In this document: positions 7,755 to 16,309 of the stretch, piece by piece
Numbering within the stretch: the stretch's first letter is position 1
How the letters are laid out: the number at the start of each line of letters is the position of its first letter
Assembly (NCBI GenBank): GCA_964484125.1
Contig: CAZAEK010000021.1
Location: forward strand, 1-31,831
DNA length: 31,831 nucleotides
Source of the DNA: DSSM01 sp964484125
Lineage (GTDB): Bacteria > Bacteroidota > Ignavibacteria > Tepidaquicellales > Tepidaquicellaceae
Reading direction: 5' to 3'
Position numbers and translations under genes: made by a program
Notes under the pieces: model-generated
The model's database searches: none
What the model was told of the DNA's origin: nothing
Seen by the model: only the letters and a program-made list of their open reading frames with translations

Positions 7755-8777
7755 ATGTCCACAAAACAGGATTTTCTTAAAGACACTATTAAACATTTCG
7801 ATATTAAACAGCATAATGTCGTGCCGGTTGTTGATGCTTTTAAGGATATGGCTTTTCAGGCACGTAACCTTCACAGAGCGGCTTCGATTTATGACAGAAT
7901 GCTCTCAGACGATAAATGCTCTGTCATTCTTTGTCTTGCTGGTTCACTCTTTTCCGCAGGTCTGAAACAAATTGTTGTTGATATGGTCAGAAATAATATG
8001 GTTGATGTGATTGTTTCTACAGGTGCAATTATGGTTGACCAGGATTTCTTCGAAGGACTCGGCTTTAAACACTACATTGGTACTCCTTTTGTTGATGACA
8101 GCGAACTCAGAGAGCTCCATATTGACAGAATTTATGATACATATATTGATGAAGATGATTTGAGAGAGTGCGATATGACAGTTGCTAAAATTTGCGATAC
8201 TCTTGAAAAACGTCCATATACTTCAAGAGAATTTATTTATGAAATGGGAAAATATCTCTCCGAAAATGGTAAAATAAAAGATTCCGTTGTTCTTGCCGCT
8301 TATGAAAATAATGTTCCGGTTTTTGTTCCCGCTTTCTCAGATTGCTCTGCCGGTTTCGGACTTGTACATCACCAATGGAATAGTAAGGATAAATTTGTTA
8401 CTATTGATTCAGCCGGAGATTTTCTCGAACTTACCAAAATAAAACTCGAAGCTTTTGAAACTGGTATCCTTATGATTGGCGGAGGTGTACCCAAAAACTT
8501 TACACAGGATGTTGTTGTAGCGGCTGAAGTTCTCGGAGAGGAAGTTCCGATGCATAAATATGCTGTTCAGCTTACAGTTGCAGATGAAAGAGATGGTGCT
8601 CTTTCCGGTTCAACTCTGAAAGAAGCAAGTTCATGGGGTAAGGTTGATACTGTTTTTGAGCAAATGGTTTATGGTGAAGCAACAGTTACATTCCCCCTTG
8701 TTGCAGGATATGCCTATCACAAGGGAAACTGGAAGAACAGGAAGAAAAGAGAATTTCAGAAACTCTTTCTTAAATAA
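7755..8777 (+). CDS. Deoxyhypusine synthase-family protein
   Basis: 340 residues, close to the usual size of the family. Recognisable segments are the Rossmann-like core (SVILCLAGSLFSAGLKQIV, DVIVSTGA), the GGGVPKNF loop at about 244-251, and SSWGKVD, in which K296 matches the lysine that carries the aminobutyl intermediate in eukaryotic deoxyhypusine synthase. Bacteria lack eIF5A. Bacterial members are thought to act on small polyamines instead, for example in homospermidine formation (family knowledge). The substrate here is not determined by sequence. mntP follows after 12 nt, so the two are probably one operon. Confidence 0.85.
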   Translation: MSTKQDFLKDTIKHFDIKQHNVVPVVDAFKDMAFQARNLHRAASIYDRMLSDDKCSVILCLAGSLFSAGLKQIVVDMVRNNMVDVIVSTGAIMVDQDFFEGLGFKHYIGTPFVDDSELRELHIDRIYDTYIDEDDLRECDMTVAKICDTLEKRPYTSREFIYEMGKYLSENGKIKDSVVLAAYENNVPVFVPAFSDCSAGFGLVHHQWNSKDKFVTIDSAGDFLELTKIKLEAFETGILMIGGGVPKNFTQDVVVAAEVLGEEVPMHKYAVQLTVADERDGALSGSTLKEASSWGKVDTVFEQMVYGEATVTFPLVAGYAYHKGNWKNRKKREFQKLFLK

Positions 8778-8789
8778 TTTCCTGCAAAA

Positions 8790-9344
8790 TTGTCTTTCAT
8801 TGAAATCGTATTAGTTGCACTTGCCCTCGCAATGGATGCGTTTGCCGTGTCCATTGCATCGGGCACCAATTCAAATTTTAAAGGCAACAGGGCTTTTATC
8901 AGACTTGCATTCCATCTCGGATGGTTTCAGTTTCTTATGCCGGTTATCGGATGGTTTGCAGGAAGCACTTTTTCATATTACATTTCTTCGTTTGACCATT
9001 GGATTGCTCTGATTTTGCTTTCGTTTGTCGGGTTTAAAATGATTAAGTCTGCTTTTAGCAGTGATGAGAATAAAGGTCTGAAAGACCCGTCAAAAGGTAA
9101 GATGCTTGTTTTGCTGAGTGTGGCAACGAGTATTGATGCTCTTGCAATCGGTTTTAGTATTGCCTTGCTTGGCATTGATATATGGTATCCGGCAACAATA
9201 ATAGGAATTATAACAGGTACATTAAGTTTTATAGGGATTAAAGCAGGAAATTTTCTCGGTAATAAATTCGGTAAAAAAATGGAATTTGTTGGTGGCGTTA
9301 TTCTTATCGCAATAGGGCTTAAGATATTTATTGAGCATTTGTAA
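8790..9344 (+). CDS. mntP: MntP manganese efflux pump
   Basis: 184 residues with six predicted membrane helices, as in MntP of E. coli. The two family motifs are present: LALAMDAFAVSIASG in helix 1 (D16) and SVATSIDALAIGFSIA in helix 4. The start is TTG at 8790-8792, which puts MDAF at residues 15-18 as in the E. coli protein; the next in-frame ATG would remove most of helix 1. The protein exports Mn2+ across the inner membrane. It lies 12 nt after the deoxyhypusine-synthase-like gene, and there is no room for a yybP-ykoY riboswitch, so any manganese control must act upstream or on translation. Confidence 0.92.
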   Translation: MSFIEIVLVALALAMDAFAVSIASGTNSNFKGNRAFIRLAFHLGWFQFLMPVIGWFAGSTFSYYISSFDHWIALILLSFVGFKMIKSAFSSDENKGLKDPSKGKMLVLLSVATSIDALAIGFSIALLGIDIWYPATIIGIITGTLSFIGIKAGNFLGNKFGKKMEFVGGVILIAIGLKIFIEHL

Positions 9345-9392
9345 GATAGTGTAAAAGGCATTTACATTCTACAAACATTGCACCCTTAAAAT

Positions 9393-9419
9393 GACTCCGT
9401 AGGAGTCAAAAGTTTGTAG
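9393..9419 (+). repeat. GTA-loop hairpin followed by GTTTGTAG
   Basis: GACTCC-GTA-GGAGTC (9393-9407), then AAAA and GTTTGTAG (9412-9419). An inverted CTACAAAC lies just upstream at 9369-9376. Same architecture as the copies at 2573-2599 and 9438-9466. Confidence 0.8.
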
Positions 9420-9437
9420 CACCTGTATTTAAAAAAG

Positions 9438-9466
9438 ACGACCCCGTAGGGGTCGTATGTTTGTAG
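9438..9466 (+). repeat. GTA-loop hairpin followed by GTTTGTAG
   Basis: ACGACCCC-GTA-GGGGTCGT (9438-9456), then AT and GTTTGTAG (9459-9466). The stem differs from the neighbouring copy at several positions, but every change is matched on the other arm. It sits between the convergent mntP and Spy-like genes. Confidence 0.8.
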
Positions 9467-9487
9467 TAAAAATATTTCTTCTTATCC

Positions 9488-10447
9488 TTATTCCATTGAT
9501 TGTTCTTTTAACTTTTCGTGTTCCTCTTTCATTTTCTCATTCTTCTCTTTTAACTTCTCATTCTTCTCCTTTAATTCCTCATTCTTCTCCTTTAATTCCT
9601 CATTCTTTTCCTTTATTTTCTTCTCGACTTCTTTCATTTTCTCTTCAATTTTTTTATTAATTTCTTCCTGCTTTTGCGGATCCAATCCTTCTATCCTGAT
9701 ATCAGGAATTTTTATTTTTATATCAGGTACTTCAATTGATTCAAATTGCATTCGGTTCATTTCCTCTCCAAATTTTCCCATTTCCTCTCCAAATTTTTTC
9801 ATTTCTTCACCAAATTTTTCCATTTTCAATTCATATTTTTTAATACTTTCATCATTAAGATTATCAGGAGTAAAATTCGGTAATTCAGGGACTCGCGGAA
9901 TTTTGATTTTCAACGTATCAAGTACTTTCAGTTGTTCCCTGACTTTTTCGGGTATTACAGTCAATTCTTTCTCTAGCTTTTCTTTATTCTTTTCCTGAAA
10001 TTCCTTCATGATAATTAAAAATTTTCTTTTCTGAACTGAGTCCACTGATGCCCTGAGTTTCATAAAATGCAAAGCATTTAATTTTTCAAGCTTAGTATGA
10101 AGATTACCCATTTTTTCCCATAATTCCCTTAATATAGTTGTGTCTGGACTTTCTGAAAGCAATTCTTCTGCAACTTTAAATCTGTTATCCTGAATTTCTT
10201 CTTTAATTAAATCAACTGCATAGCGATGTTCATCTATAATTTCCCTGACTTTTCCTGACTGTTCCTCTGATAGGTTTAGTTCTTTGTTAAGTAACTCATA
10301 TACATCACTTTTTTCTGAACTAGTAACTCCGGGCAGATTAATCTTTGTTTTACTCTGAACATAAATAGTAACCATTGCAGTTATATTTATTATAAGCAGT
10401 AAAACCAGAACCCAGATTGTCAATTTTCTTTTTGTGAAATAATCCAT
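9488..10447 (-). CDS. Spy/CpxP-like periplasmic protein with long coiled-coil tail
   Basis: 319 residues. An uncleaved-looking N-terminal membrane segment (about 8-30) anchors the protein. Residues about 45-165 have the helical pattern of periplasmic heavy-metal-sensor/Spy-like proteins: LNLSEEQSGKVREI, then LHTKLEKLNALHFMKLRA and QKRKF. The tail to residue 319 is unusual for the family, which is normally 150-180 aa. It has three KFGEEM heptads, a PDIKIKIPDIRIEG segment, and a charged coil of KEKNEEL/KEKNEKL heptads. As third gene of a sigma/anti-sigma operon it is the likely envelope-stress sensor or chaperone, analogous to CnrX (inference). Confidence 0.75.
   Translation of the reverse strand: MDYFTKRKLTIWVLVLLLIINITAMVTIYVQSKTKINLPGVTSSEKSDVYELLNKELNLSEEQSGKVREIIDEHRYAVDLIKEEIQDNRFKVAEELLSESPDTTILRELWEKMGNLHTKLEKLNALHFMKLRASVDSVQKRKFLIIMKEFQEKNKEKLEKELTVIPEKVREQLKVLDTLKIKIPRVPELPNFTPDNLNDESIKKYELKMEKFGEEMKKFGEEMGKFGEEMNRMQFESIEVPDIKIKIPDIRIEGLDPQKQEEINKKIEEKMKEVEKKIKEKNEELKEKNEELKEKNEKLKEKNEKMKEEHEKLKEQSME
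9535..9618 (-). repeat. Four 21-bp tandem repeats inside the Spy-like gene
   Basis: Units at 9535-9555, 9556-9576, 9577-9597 and 9598-9618 are nearly identical and encode the Glu/Lys/Asn/Leu heptads of the coiled-coil tail. The unit length keeps the frame, so copy number can vary without breaking the protein. Confidence 0.9.
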
Positions 10448-10469
10448 TTTTTTATTTCTTTAAATTCTT

Positions 10470-10778
10470 TTAAAATAATGTTTCAGTATCAGGATAATAA
10501 GTATTCATAATTGAATTTATACGTTTATCATTGACAGTATTATCACTCTTCTGATTTGTACCAATGAATACACCTCCGATTACAGCAAGGCAAATTAGTA
10601 GTGTTATAAATATCGGTTTCAGCAATTTGATTATAAAAGGAGATTCTCCTGATTCAATTTTATCGAGTTTTTGACTGAGCCGTGTGTAAAAATAAGGATC
10701 CGGCTCTATTGTAAATGAAGCGTAATTCTCAAGTGCTTCATCTATTAATTTTCTTTTGTCTTCCAACTTTTCTTCCAA
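10470..10778 (-). CDS. Probable membrane anti-sigma factor
   Basis: 102 residues: an acidic/basic helical cytoplasmic half (about 1-48, EPDPYFYTRLSQKLDKIESG), one membrane helix at about 50-71 (LKPIFITLLICLAVIGGVFI), then a short periplasmic tail. This is the layout of small anti-sigma proteins of the RsiW/CnrY type, without a zinc-ribbon HxxxCxxC. It starts 7 nt after the sigma gene. The start shown is TTG at 10776-10778. The frame stays open further up into the sigma gene, so the true start could be earlier. Function is inferred from position between an ECF sigma factor and a Spy-like protein. Confidence 0.65.
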   Translation of the reverse strand: MEEKLEDKRKLIDEALENYASFTIEPDPYFYTRLSQKLDKIESGESPFIIKLLKPIFITLLICLAVIGGVFIGTNQKSDNTVNDKRINSIMNTYYPDTETLF

Positions 10779-10785
10779 CTCAGAT

Positions 10786-11355
10786 TTATTTAATGTTGTA
10801 ATAACTGTAAAGTTTTTTTCTTAAATTTAATTTTGCCCTGTGAATGAGGACATCAACAGATTGTATTGATATATCCATAGCTTCTGAGATTTCTTTATTT
10901 GTCAATCCGTCAACCTTATTCATCGTGAAAGCAATTCTCTGATTAAGACTCAAGGTATTTAAAGCTTTTGAAATGTGTTTGCTGAGTTCATCTTTTTCCG
11001 AAATCTGCTGAGGATTATTATTTTCAGAAACTGTGTGCTTTTCTTCGTCAAGCGATTCGTTTGAATAAACCGGTAGCCACTTGCTCAATTTCTTTTTCCT
11101 TATAAGGTTCAGAGATTTATTAACCGCTATTCTGTAAAGCCATGTTTTTACATTTGATTCAGATCTGAATTTATATGCAGACCTGAATATTTCAATAAAC
11201 ACATCCTGAGCAATTTCTTCAGCATCCTGCTTGTTCCTTAGAAATCCGTAACATAAATTTAAAACTTTCTTTTGATGTACCGTTACAAATTCCCTGAATG
11301 CTTCTCTGTTACCTTTTGCAATTTCTAATATTAAACCAAAATCTGTATCAGTCAA
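10786..11355 (-). CDS. ECF-type RNA polymerase sigma factor
   Basis: 189 residues with both sigma-70 regions and nothing more, as in the RpoE/ECF class. Region 2 is about 12-95 (LCYGFLRNKQDAEEIAQDVF, KFRSESNVKTWLYRIAVN). Region 4 is about 128-182 and contains the helix-turn-helix DGLTNKEISEAMDISIQSVD and HRAKLNLRKKL. First gene of an operon with an anti-sigma-like and a Spy-like gene, so it probably answers to envelope or metal stress and controls itself. No target promoter could be identified here. Confidence 0.93.
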   Translation of the reverse strand: MTDTDFGLILEIAKGNREAFREFVTVHQKKVLNLCYGFLRNKQDAEEIAQDVFIEIFRSAYKFRSESNVKTWLYRIAVNKSLNLIRKKKLSKWLPVYSNESLDEEKHTVSENNNPQQISEKDELSKHISKALNTLSLNQRIAFTMNKVDGLTNKEISEAMDISIQSVDVLIHRAKLNLRKKLYSYYNIK

Positions 11356-11381
11356 TTTTATTTCTTTTACATTCTTTAGAC

Positions 11382-11409
11382 AAAAAAAGCGTGTAAAAAC
11401 TTACACGCT
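11382..11409 (-). terminator. Terminator overlapping the ispH stop codon
   Basis: On the minus strand a 9-bp stem (11401-11409 with 11388-11396, AGCGTGTAA/TTACACGCT) closes a 4-nt loop and is followed by a run of seven T (11382-11388). The left arm is the last two sense codons and the TAA stop of ispH. Confidence 0.88.
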
Positions 11410-12591
11410 TATTCCATAGAAAAATAAAATTTTATTCAGAACCGCTTCCACAACTGAATCAGGGCAGGAAGCTCCGCTTGTGAGAATAATTTTTACAGGT
11501 TTTTTCTGAGGGAGAAAATCTTTTGTGTATATTTCGGTGTGGTTGTGATAGTTATAATGTCTTATCTTATTTGCTGAAATAAGATTTTTTTCAGAACTAA
11601 TAAAATAAGTATTAAATCTGGATTCGCAAAGTTCAACTATGTGAGATGTATTTGAACTGTTATATCCGCCTACAACTATTGCAAGGTCTGCCTCTTCTTT
11701 TAATAATGCAAGAGTAGCTTTTTGATTGTCATGAGTAGCATAGCAAAGTGTATCCCGTGTATCAGCTATATGTTCTTTTAAATTACTCTCTCCGTATTTC
11801 TGTATCATAACCGATCTGAGATAATCAGCAATGTTCTGCGTTTCAGTTGCAAGCATTGTTGTCTGATTTACTACTCCGATTTTACATAGGTCTTTATCCT
11901 GATCAAATCCTTCTGAATATCTGTCTTTAAATATTTCATAAAACTTTTCTTTTGATATGTTACCGAGTATAGTTTCACCTATCAGTTTAGCTTCTTCAAG
12001 GTTTCTTACAACTATTGTAGGTGCATCCTGTTTGCTGTGTGAAAAAGTTGCGCGGGTTTCTTCGTGTCTGTATTTCCCGTGTATTATAATTGAAAATCCG
12101 GTTTTCCCAAGTGTACCAGCGCGGTTCCATACTTTTTCAACAAAAGGGCATGTTGTATCGTATTTTAATGCAGTTAATTTTTTTTCTTCGAGTAAATTTA
12201 GAGTCTCTACCGTTGTACCAAAAGCAGGTATAATAACAACGTCATCAGGAGTAAGTTCGTCAAATCCAATCAAAGGATTACCGGAAGTATCATTTAAAAA
12301 TTTAACTCCACGACTTATTAAATCATCATTCACTTCCGGATTGTGAATCATTTCGCTCAGGAGAAATACTCTTTTCTCCGGATTTTCTTCAATTGCCTTG
12401 TATGAAATTTCGATTGCGTTTTCTACTCCATAGCAAAATCCAAAATGCCTTGGAATCAGAAACTGAACATCTCCGTAATCAAGTAATGAAGGTGAGTAAT
12501 CTTTTTTACGTGGGTCTTCAGCAATTCTTTTCTTCTTAAGACCAGATATAATGTTGCTTTTGTAGTATTTTGGTATTTTAAATGTTCTCAT
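11401..12591 (-). CDS. ispH: 4-Hydroxy-3-methylbut-2-enyl diphosphate reductase (IspH)
   Basis: 396 residues, the long form rather than the ~310-aa E. coli type. The three [4Fe-4S] ligands are C53 (FGFCYGV), C148 (DTTCPFV) and C283 (DTLCYAT). Other family marks are LLSEMIHNPEVN (substrate His), GKYRHEETRAT, VVNQTTMLA, VVGGYNSSNTSHI and a final TSGASCP. The enzyme makes IPP and DMAPP, the last step of the MEP pathway. It is the last gene of an hflX-acyl-CoA dehydrogenase-ispH operon, 5 nt after the stop of the preceding gene, and ends in a terminator that begins within its last codons. Confidence 0.95.
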   Translation of the reverse strand: MRTFKIPKYYKSNIISGLKKKRIAEDPRKKDYSPSLLDYGDVQFLIPRHFGFCYGVENAIEISYKAIEENPEKRVFLLSEMIHNPEVNDDLISRGVKFLNDTSGNPLIGFDELTPDDVVIIPAFGTTVETLNLLEEKKLTALKYDTTCPFVEKVWNRAGTLGKTGFSIIIHGKYRHEETRATFSHSKQDAPTIVVRNLEEAKLIGETILGNISKEKFYEIFKDRYSEGFDQDKDLCKIGVVNQTTMLATETQNIADYLRSVMIQKYGESNLKEHIADTRDTLCYATHDNQKATLALLKEEADLAIVVGGYNSSNTSHIVELCESRFNTYFISSEKNLISANKIRHYNYHNHTEIYTKDFLPQKKPVKIILTSGASCPDSVVEAVLNKILFFYGISV

Positions 12592-12596
12592 AGTTA

Positions 12597-13772
12597 TTAT
12601 TCAAATGCTGATAAACCGGTTACATCTTCGCCTAAAATCAGAGTATGCATTTCATGAGTACCTTCATAAGTTTTCACAGATTCAATATTATTAAGATGTC
12701 TCATTATCGGATATTCATCAAGTATTCCGTTTGCTCCAAGCATTTCCCTTGCCATAGAAGCAATATTTTTTGCAATTTCACATGAATTTCTCTTTGCCAT
12801 TGAAACGTGCTGAGGTCTCATTTTTCCGTTGTCTTTAAGTTGTCCGAGTCTGTAACAAAGCAATTGTGCCTTTGTAATCTCTGTAATCATATATGCGAGT
12901 TTTTCCTGAGTTATCTGAAACTGTGCAATTGGTTTTCCAAATTGTGTTCTCGATTTAGTATATTCCAGAGCGGTATTATAACATTCCATCGCCATTCCCA
13001 AAGTTCCCCAGGCAATTCCATATCGTGCCTGTGTCAGACACATCAGCGGAGATTTTAATCCGCCGGAACCCGGAAGTATATTTTCTTTTGGAATTAAACA
13101 ATCCTCGAATACAAGTTCTGAAGTAACTGATGCTCTAAGGGACAGTTTGCCTTTCATTTCCGGAGCTGAAAATCCTTTCGTACCCTTTTCGACGAGGAAT
13201 CCTTTTACTTTGCCGTTAAGTTTAGCCCATACAACTGCAACATCTGCTATCGTGCCGTTTGTTATCCACATCTTTGCACCGTTAATTATATATCCTCCGT
13301 CAACTTCTTCTGCCCTGGTAATCATACCTCCGGGATTGCTTCCAAAATCCGGCTCAGTTAATCCAAAACACCCAATCTTTTCCGCTGATGCAAGTTTTGG
13401 AAGCCAGTATTGCTTTTGCTCTTCAGTGCCAAATGTATAAATCGGATACATCACAAGCGAAGTCTGAACTGATGCGAAACTTCTGATACCGCTGTCGCCT
13501 CGCTCGAGCTCCTGCATTATTAGTCCATATACTATATTATTCGCTCCCATACCGCCGTATTGAACCGGTATATTTGGTCCGAATAATCCCATCTCTGCCA
13601 TCTTTGGAACAATTTCCATAGGAAACTTCATATCCTGATTGTATTTCTCTATTATAGGAAGTACTTCATTATTTACGAAATCCCTTACTGTATCTCTGAT
13701 GGCTTTCTCTTCATCAGTGAACAAATCGTCTAAAAGATAATAATCTGCTCCTTTATAATTTTCAATATTCAT
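12597..13772 (-). CDS. Acyl-CoA dehydrogenase, probably glutaryl-CoA dehydrogenase
   Basis: 391 residues with the whole acyl-CoA dehydrogenase fold: N-terminal helices, FAD-binding FGLTEPDFGSNPGGM and KMWITNGTIADVAVV, and the C-terminal helical domain. The catalytic base is E370 in YEGTHEMHTL. Residues E90 and R97 (ELERGDSGIRS) correspond to the pair typical of glutaryl-CoA dehydrogenases, and RYGIAWGTLGMAMECY also follows that subfamily. It would oxidise and decarboxylate glutaryl-CoA to crotonyl-CoA, passing electrons to ETF, in lysine/tryptophan or benzoyl-CoA-type degradation. No ETF genes lie nearby. The operon with hflX and ispH has no obvious pathway logic. Confidence 0.85.
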   Translation of the reverse strand: MNIENYKGADYYLLDDLFTDEEKAIRDTVRDFVNNEVLPIIEKYNQDMKFPMEIVPKMAEMGLFGPNIPVQYGGMGANNIVYGLIMQELERGDSGIRSFASVQTSLVMYPIYTFGTEEQKQYWLPKLASAEKIGCFGLTEPDFGSNPGGMITRAEEVDGGYIINGAKMWITNGTIADVAVVWAKLNGKVKGFLVEKGTKGFSAPEMKGKLSLRASVTSELVFEDCLIPKENILPGSGGLKSPLMCLTQARYGIAWGTLGMAMECYNTALEYTKSRTQFGKPIAQFQITQEKLAYMITEITKAQLLCYRLGQLKDNGKMRPQHVSMAKRNSCEIAKNIASMAREMLGANGILDEYPIMRHLNNIESVKTYEGTHEMHTLILGEDVTGLSAFE

Positions 13773-13781
13773 AATATAAAT

Positions 13782-14969
13782 TTATTTATAATTTAAAACA
13801 AAATCCCTGTTTACAGGGTTCGATGTTTTACTGTTTTTTTTACGATTATTTGCGATGCCGGTTGCAATTTCTGTAATCATTTCAAGCAGTGATTTTATGT
13901 TAATTGCTTTTGCAGCCGAAATTATTACAGCATTTGAATATTTTTTCCTTACTGAATCAATAACTTCAGTATCTTTCAGTAAATCTGCCTTGTTAAAAAC
14001 GTTTATAATATTTTTACTCTGCGCTCCGAGTTCTTTCAGAGTTTCTTCAACTACTTCAAGTTGCTCCTCAAAATTCGGATTTGAAATATCTGTTACGTTT
14101 AAAAGAATGTCAGACTCAATTACTTCTGAGAGAGTTGATTTAAAAGATTCAATAAGATTATGAGGAAGATTTTTTATAAAACCTACAGTATCAGAAATTA
14201 AAACTTTCATATATGTAACTCCGTCTTCTGTCTTTACCGGAAGGTTCAGAACTTTTGTTGATGTATCGAGCGTTGCAAATAATTTATTTTCTACATATAC
14301 ATCTGCATTTGTAAGCAGATTGAGCAAAGTGGACTTCCCCGCATTAGTGTAACCTGCAAGTGCGAGACGGATATAGTTTTCTCTGTTCCTTGATTGTGTT
14401 TTCCGCTGAGTATCTATCTTTTCGAGTTTGCTTTTCAATACAGAAATTCGTTTCTTAATCATACGCCTGTCAGTTTCGATCTGTGTTTCACCCGGACCTT
14501 TAGAACCGATTCCTCCGTATTGTTTTGAAAGGTGAGTCCATTGTCTTGTTAAACGCGGGAGCATATATTCAAGCTGTGCGAGTTCAACCTGTAGCTTTGC
14601 CTGTGCGGTTCTCGCATTTGAGGCGAATATATCAAGTATGAGATTTGATTTATCAATTATCCTGCATTTTATTTTCTGCTCAAGATTTCTCAGCCGCGTA
14701 TATTCAAGTTCGTTTTCAAAAATTACCAGATTAATTTCGTTATCGCTTACAAATTCTGCGATTTCATCAACCTTTCCTTTGCCGATCATATATCTTATAT
14801 CGTAATTGTCGTTTTCCTGATAAAACGCCTTTACAACATCTGCTCCTGCGGTTTCAGCGAGAAATTTAAGCTCTTTAAGGGAATCTTCACTATGTCTGGA
14901 TTTTGCATCCCTTCTGTTTGAGTAACATACCAATACTGTTTTTTCTCTCTTTTTAGCAGTATCTATCAA
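13782..14969 (-). CDS. hflX: GTPase HflX
   Basis: 395 residues. The N-terminal HflX domain includes YMIGKGKVDEI and ENELEYTRLRNLE. It is followed by the hallmark GGIGSKGPGETQIETDRR (about 152-169) and a coiled stretch. The GTPase domain starts at G1 GYTNAGKST (206-214), with G2 ATLDTSTK, G3 DTVGF (260-264) and G4 NKAD. HflX binds the 50S subunit and splits or rescues stalled ribosomes under stress (family knowledge). First gene of an operon; the next gene begins 9 nt after its stop. Confidence 0.95.
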   Translation of the reverse strand: MIDTAKKREKTVLVCYSNRRDAKSRHSEDSLKELKFLAETAGADVVKAFYQENDNYDIRYMIGKGKVDEIAEFVSDNEINLVIFENELEYTRLRNLEQKIKCRIIDKSNLILDIFASNARTAQAKLQVELAQLEYMLPRLTRQWTHLSKQYGGIGSKGPGETQIETDRRMIKKRISVLKSKLEKIDTQRKTQSRNRENYIRLALAGYTNAGKSTLLNLLTNADVYVENKLFATLDTSTKVLNLPVKTEDGVTYMKVLISDTVGFIKNLPHNLIESFKSTLSEVIESDILLNVTDISNPNFEEQLEVVEETLKELGAQSKNIINVFNKADLLKDTEVIDSVRKKYSNAVIISAAKAINIKSLLEMITEIATGIANNRKKNSKTSNPVNRDFVLNYK

Positions 14970-15038
14970 TTATTATAATTTCCTTTTTCTGTAAATTCGT
15001 AAAACTATTTTTAATTCTAAAGTCTGAAATGAAAACAT

Positions 15039-16244
15039 TTAATTTCTCTTTACTGCCTTATATTCTTTTGATGGTTCAACCTTTTCTGTAAGAGAAGAAT
15101 TCCAGCTGTTATAAAAAACCCTTTCAAGTAGCTTGTTGATTTCCTTATTGTAAATTATCAGCGACATATTTCTAGTGTTTTCAAAATATCCGTGTTCCCA
15201 GTTTGAAGTACTGATTCTGCTTATTTCATCGTCAGCAATGAGATATTTACTGTGGTCAACCCTTGAATAGGGAATATATCCCATGCTGTATTCGGGAATA
15301 CTGCTGAATTTTATTTCAATATTTTTAACCTGTGAAAGCGATTTTATATCTTCAATTGTTTCTTTTTTTATCGTCCAGTTTGCAAAAATAATTTTCACGT
15401 CAACTCCCCGGTCTGCGGCATTTCTTAAAGCTCTGTCAATTTTATAAAATTCGTTTTTCAGTGAATATGTCATTACCTGAATACGAAGTTTCGATTTAGC
15501 ATTATCAATTATATCAAGCAGTTCTTCAAGCTCATCTGAATATCCTTCCGGTGTCAGGGATTCCGGGCTTACAGTCGGGAACAATCTCACTTTTCCAAAT
15601 TCAGATGTATTTATTAAAAGAGGGTTTTTCTTATTAACCTTTACGGAATATTTTTCCCTGAGTTTTGATATAGTTGAATTATCGTGTTTTGCACAAAGTT
15701 TCCAGTCCATATTGAAAATATTTGAAAACAGTTTCGCAAGATTTTTATCTTTAACCCTGATACCCATTTCATGTATATGTTTCAGAGCCCGCCAGTCGAA
15801 GTTCTGGCTTCCGAGAAATATTTCAGAGTTATCAACAATAAAATGCTTCGAGTGCATTACTCCGCCTGTAATGCTCTTAATATCTATTTTTCTTATACTT
15901 ATATTCTTTTTTCCCCTGATTTCCTCAATTGAATTTTCGTTTTTTTCAACAAAACTTTTGTCAACTATAATTCTGATTTTAACTCCGCGTTTACCTGCTG
16001 AAATCAGAGCGTTTATAATATCTTCAAGCGGCTCACCTTGTTTGTTTGCGAAATAAAATACTTCAATATCTATAGTACGGTTTGCATTGTTAATCATATC
16101 GAGCCATTCATCATAAGGGCGTGCAAGTCCAGATTCTGTCAATATTGTCTCTACAGGAACACTCTCAACAATTTTTATCTGCGAAATTGTCTGGTAAAAC
16201 GGCAGAATCAGAAAAAAAAGTATTAAAAGAAATTTTTTTAACAT
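15039..16244 (-). CDS. Secreted phospholipase D-like protein with two HKD motifs
   Basis: 401 residues. A signal peptide at about 1-22 (LLILFFLILP, cleavage near TISQ) indicates export. Two HxKx4D motifs are complete: H131/K133/D138 (HSKHFIVD) followed by GSQNFDWR, and H331/K333/D338 (HSKYLIAD) followed by STSNWEHGYFENTRN. Two such half-sites form one active site in the PLD superfamily, which hydrolyses phosphodiesters in phospholipids or nucleic acids. The substrate cannot be told from sequence. The exported location suggests an extracellular nuclease or lipase. It lies 69 nt upstream of hflX on the same strand and may share its transcript. Confidence 0.88.
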   Translation of the reverse strand: MLKKFLLILFFLILPFYQTISQIKIVESVPVETILTESGLARPYDEWLDMINNANRTIDIEVFYFANKQGEPLEDIINALISAGKRGVKIRIIVDKSFVEKNENSIEEIRGKKNISIRKIDIKSITGGVMHSKHFIVDNSEIFLGSQNFDWRALKHIHEMGIRVKDKNLAKLFSNIFNMDWKLCAKHDNSTISKLREKYSVKVNKKNPLLINTSEFGKVRLFPTVSPESLTPEGYSDELEELLDIIDNAKSKLRIQVMTYSLKNEFYKIDRALRNAADRGVDVKIIFANWTIKKETIEDIKSLSQVKNIEIKFSSIPEYSMGYIPYSRVDHSKYLIADDEISRISTSNWEHGYFENTRNMSLIIYNKEINKLLERVFYNSWNSSLTEKVEPSKEYKAVKRN

Positions 16245-16309
16245 AAGTTTAGTAATATTTTTTTAGACTTAATTAATTTATATTTTAACAAGATAAAATT
16301 AAAAAACAG

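Noticed and set aside
9457..9660. Plus-strand frame rich in Ser-His-Ser-Pro repeats
   Set aside because: It is the complement of the 21-bp heptad repeats of the Spy-like gene on the minus strand.
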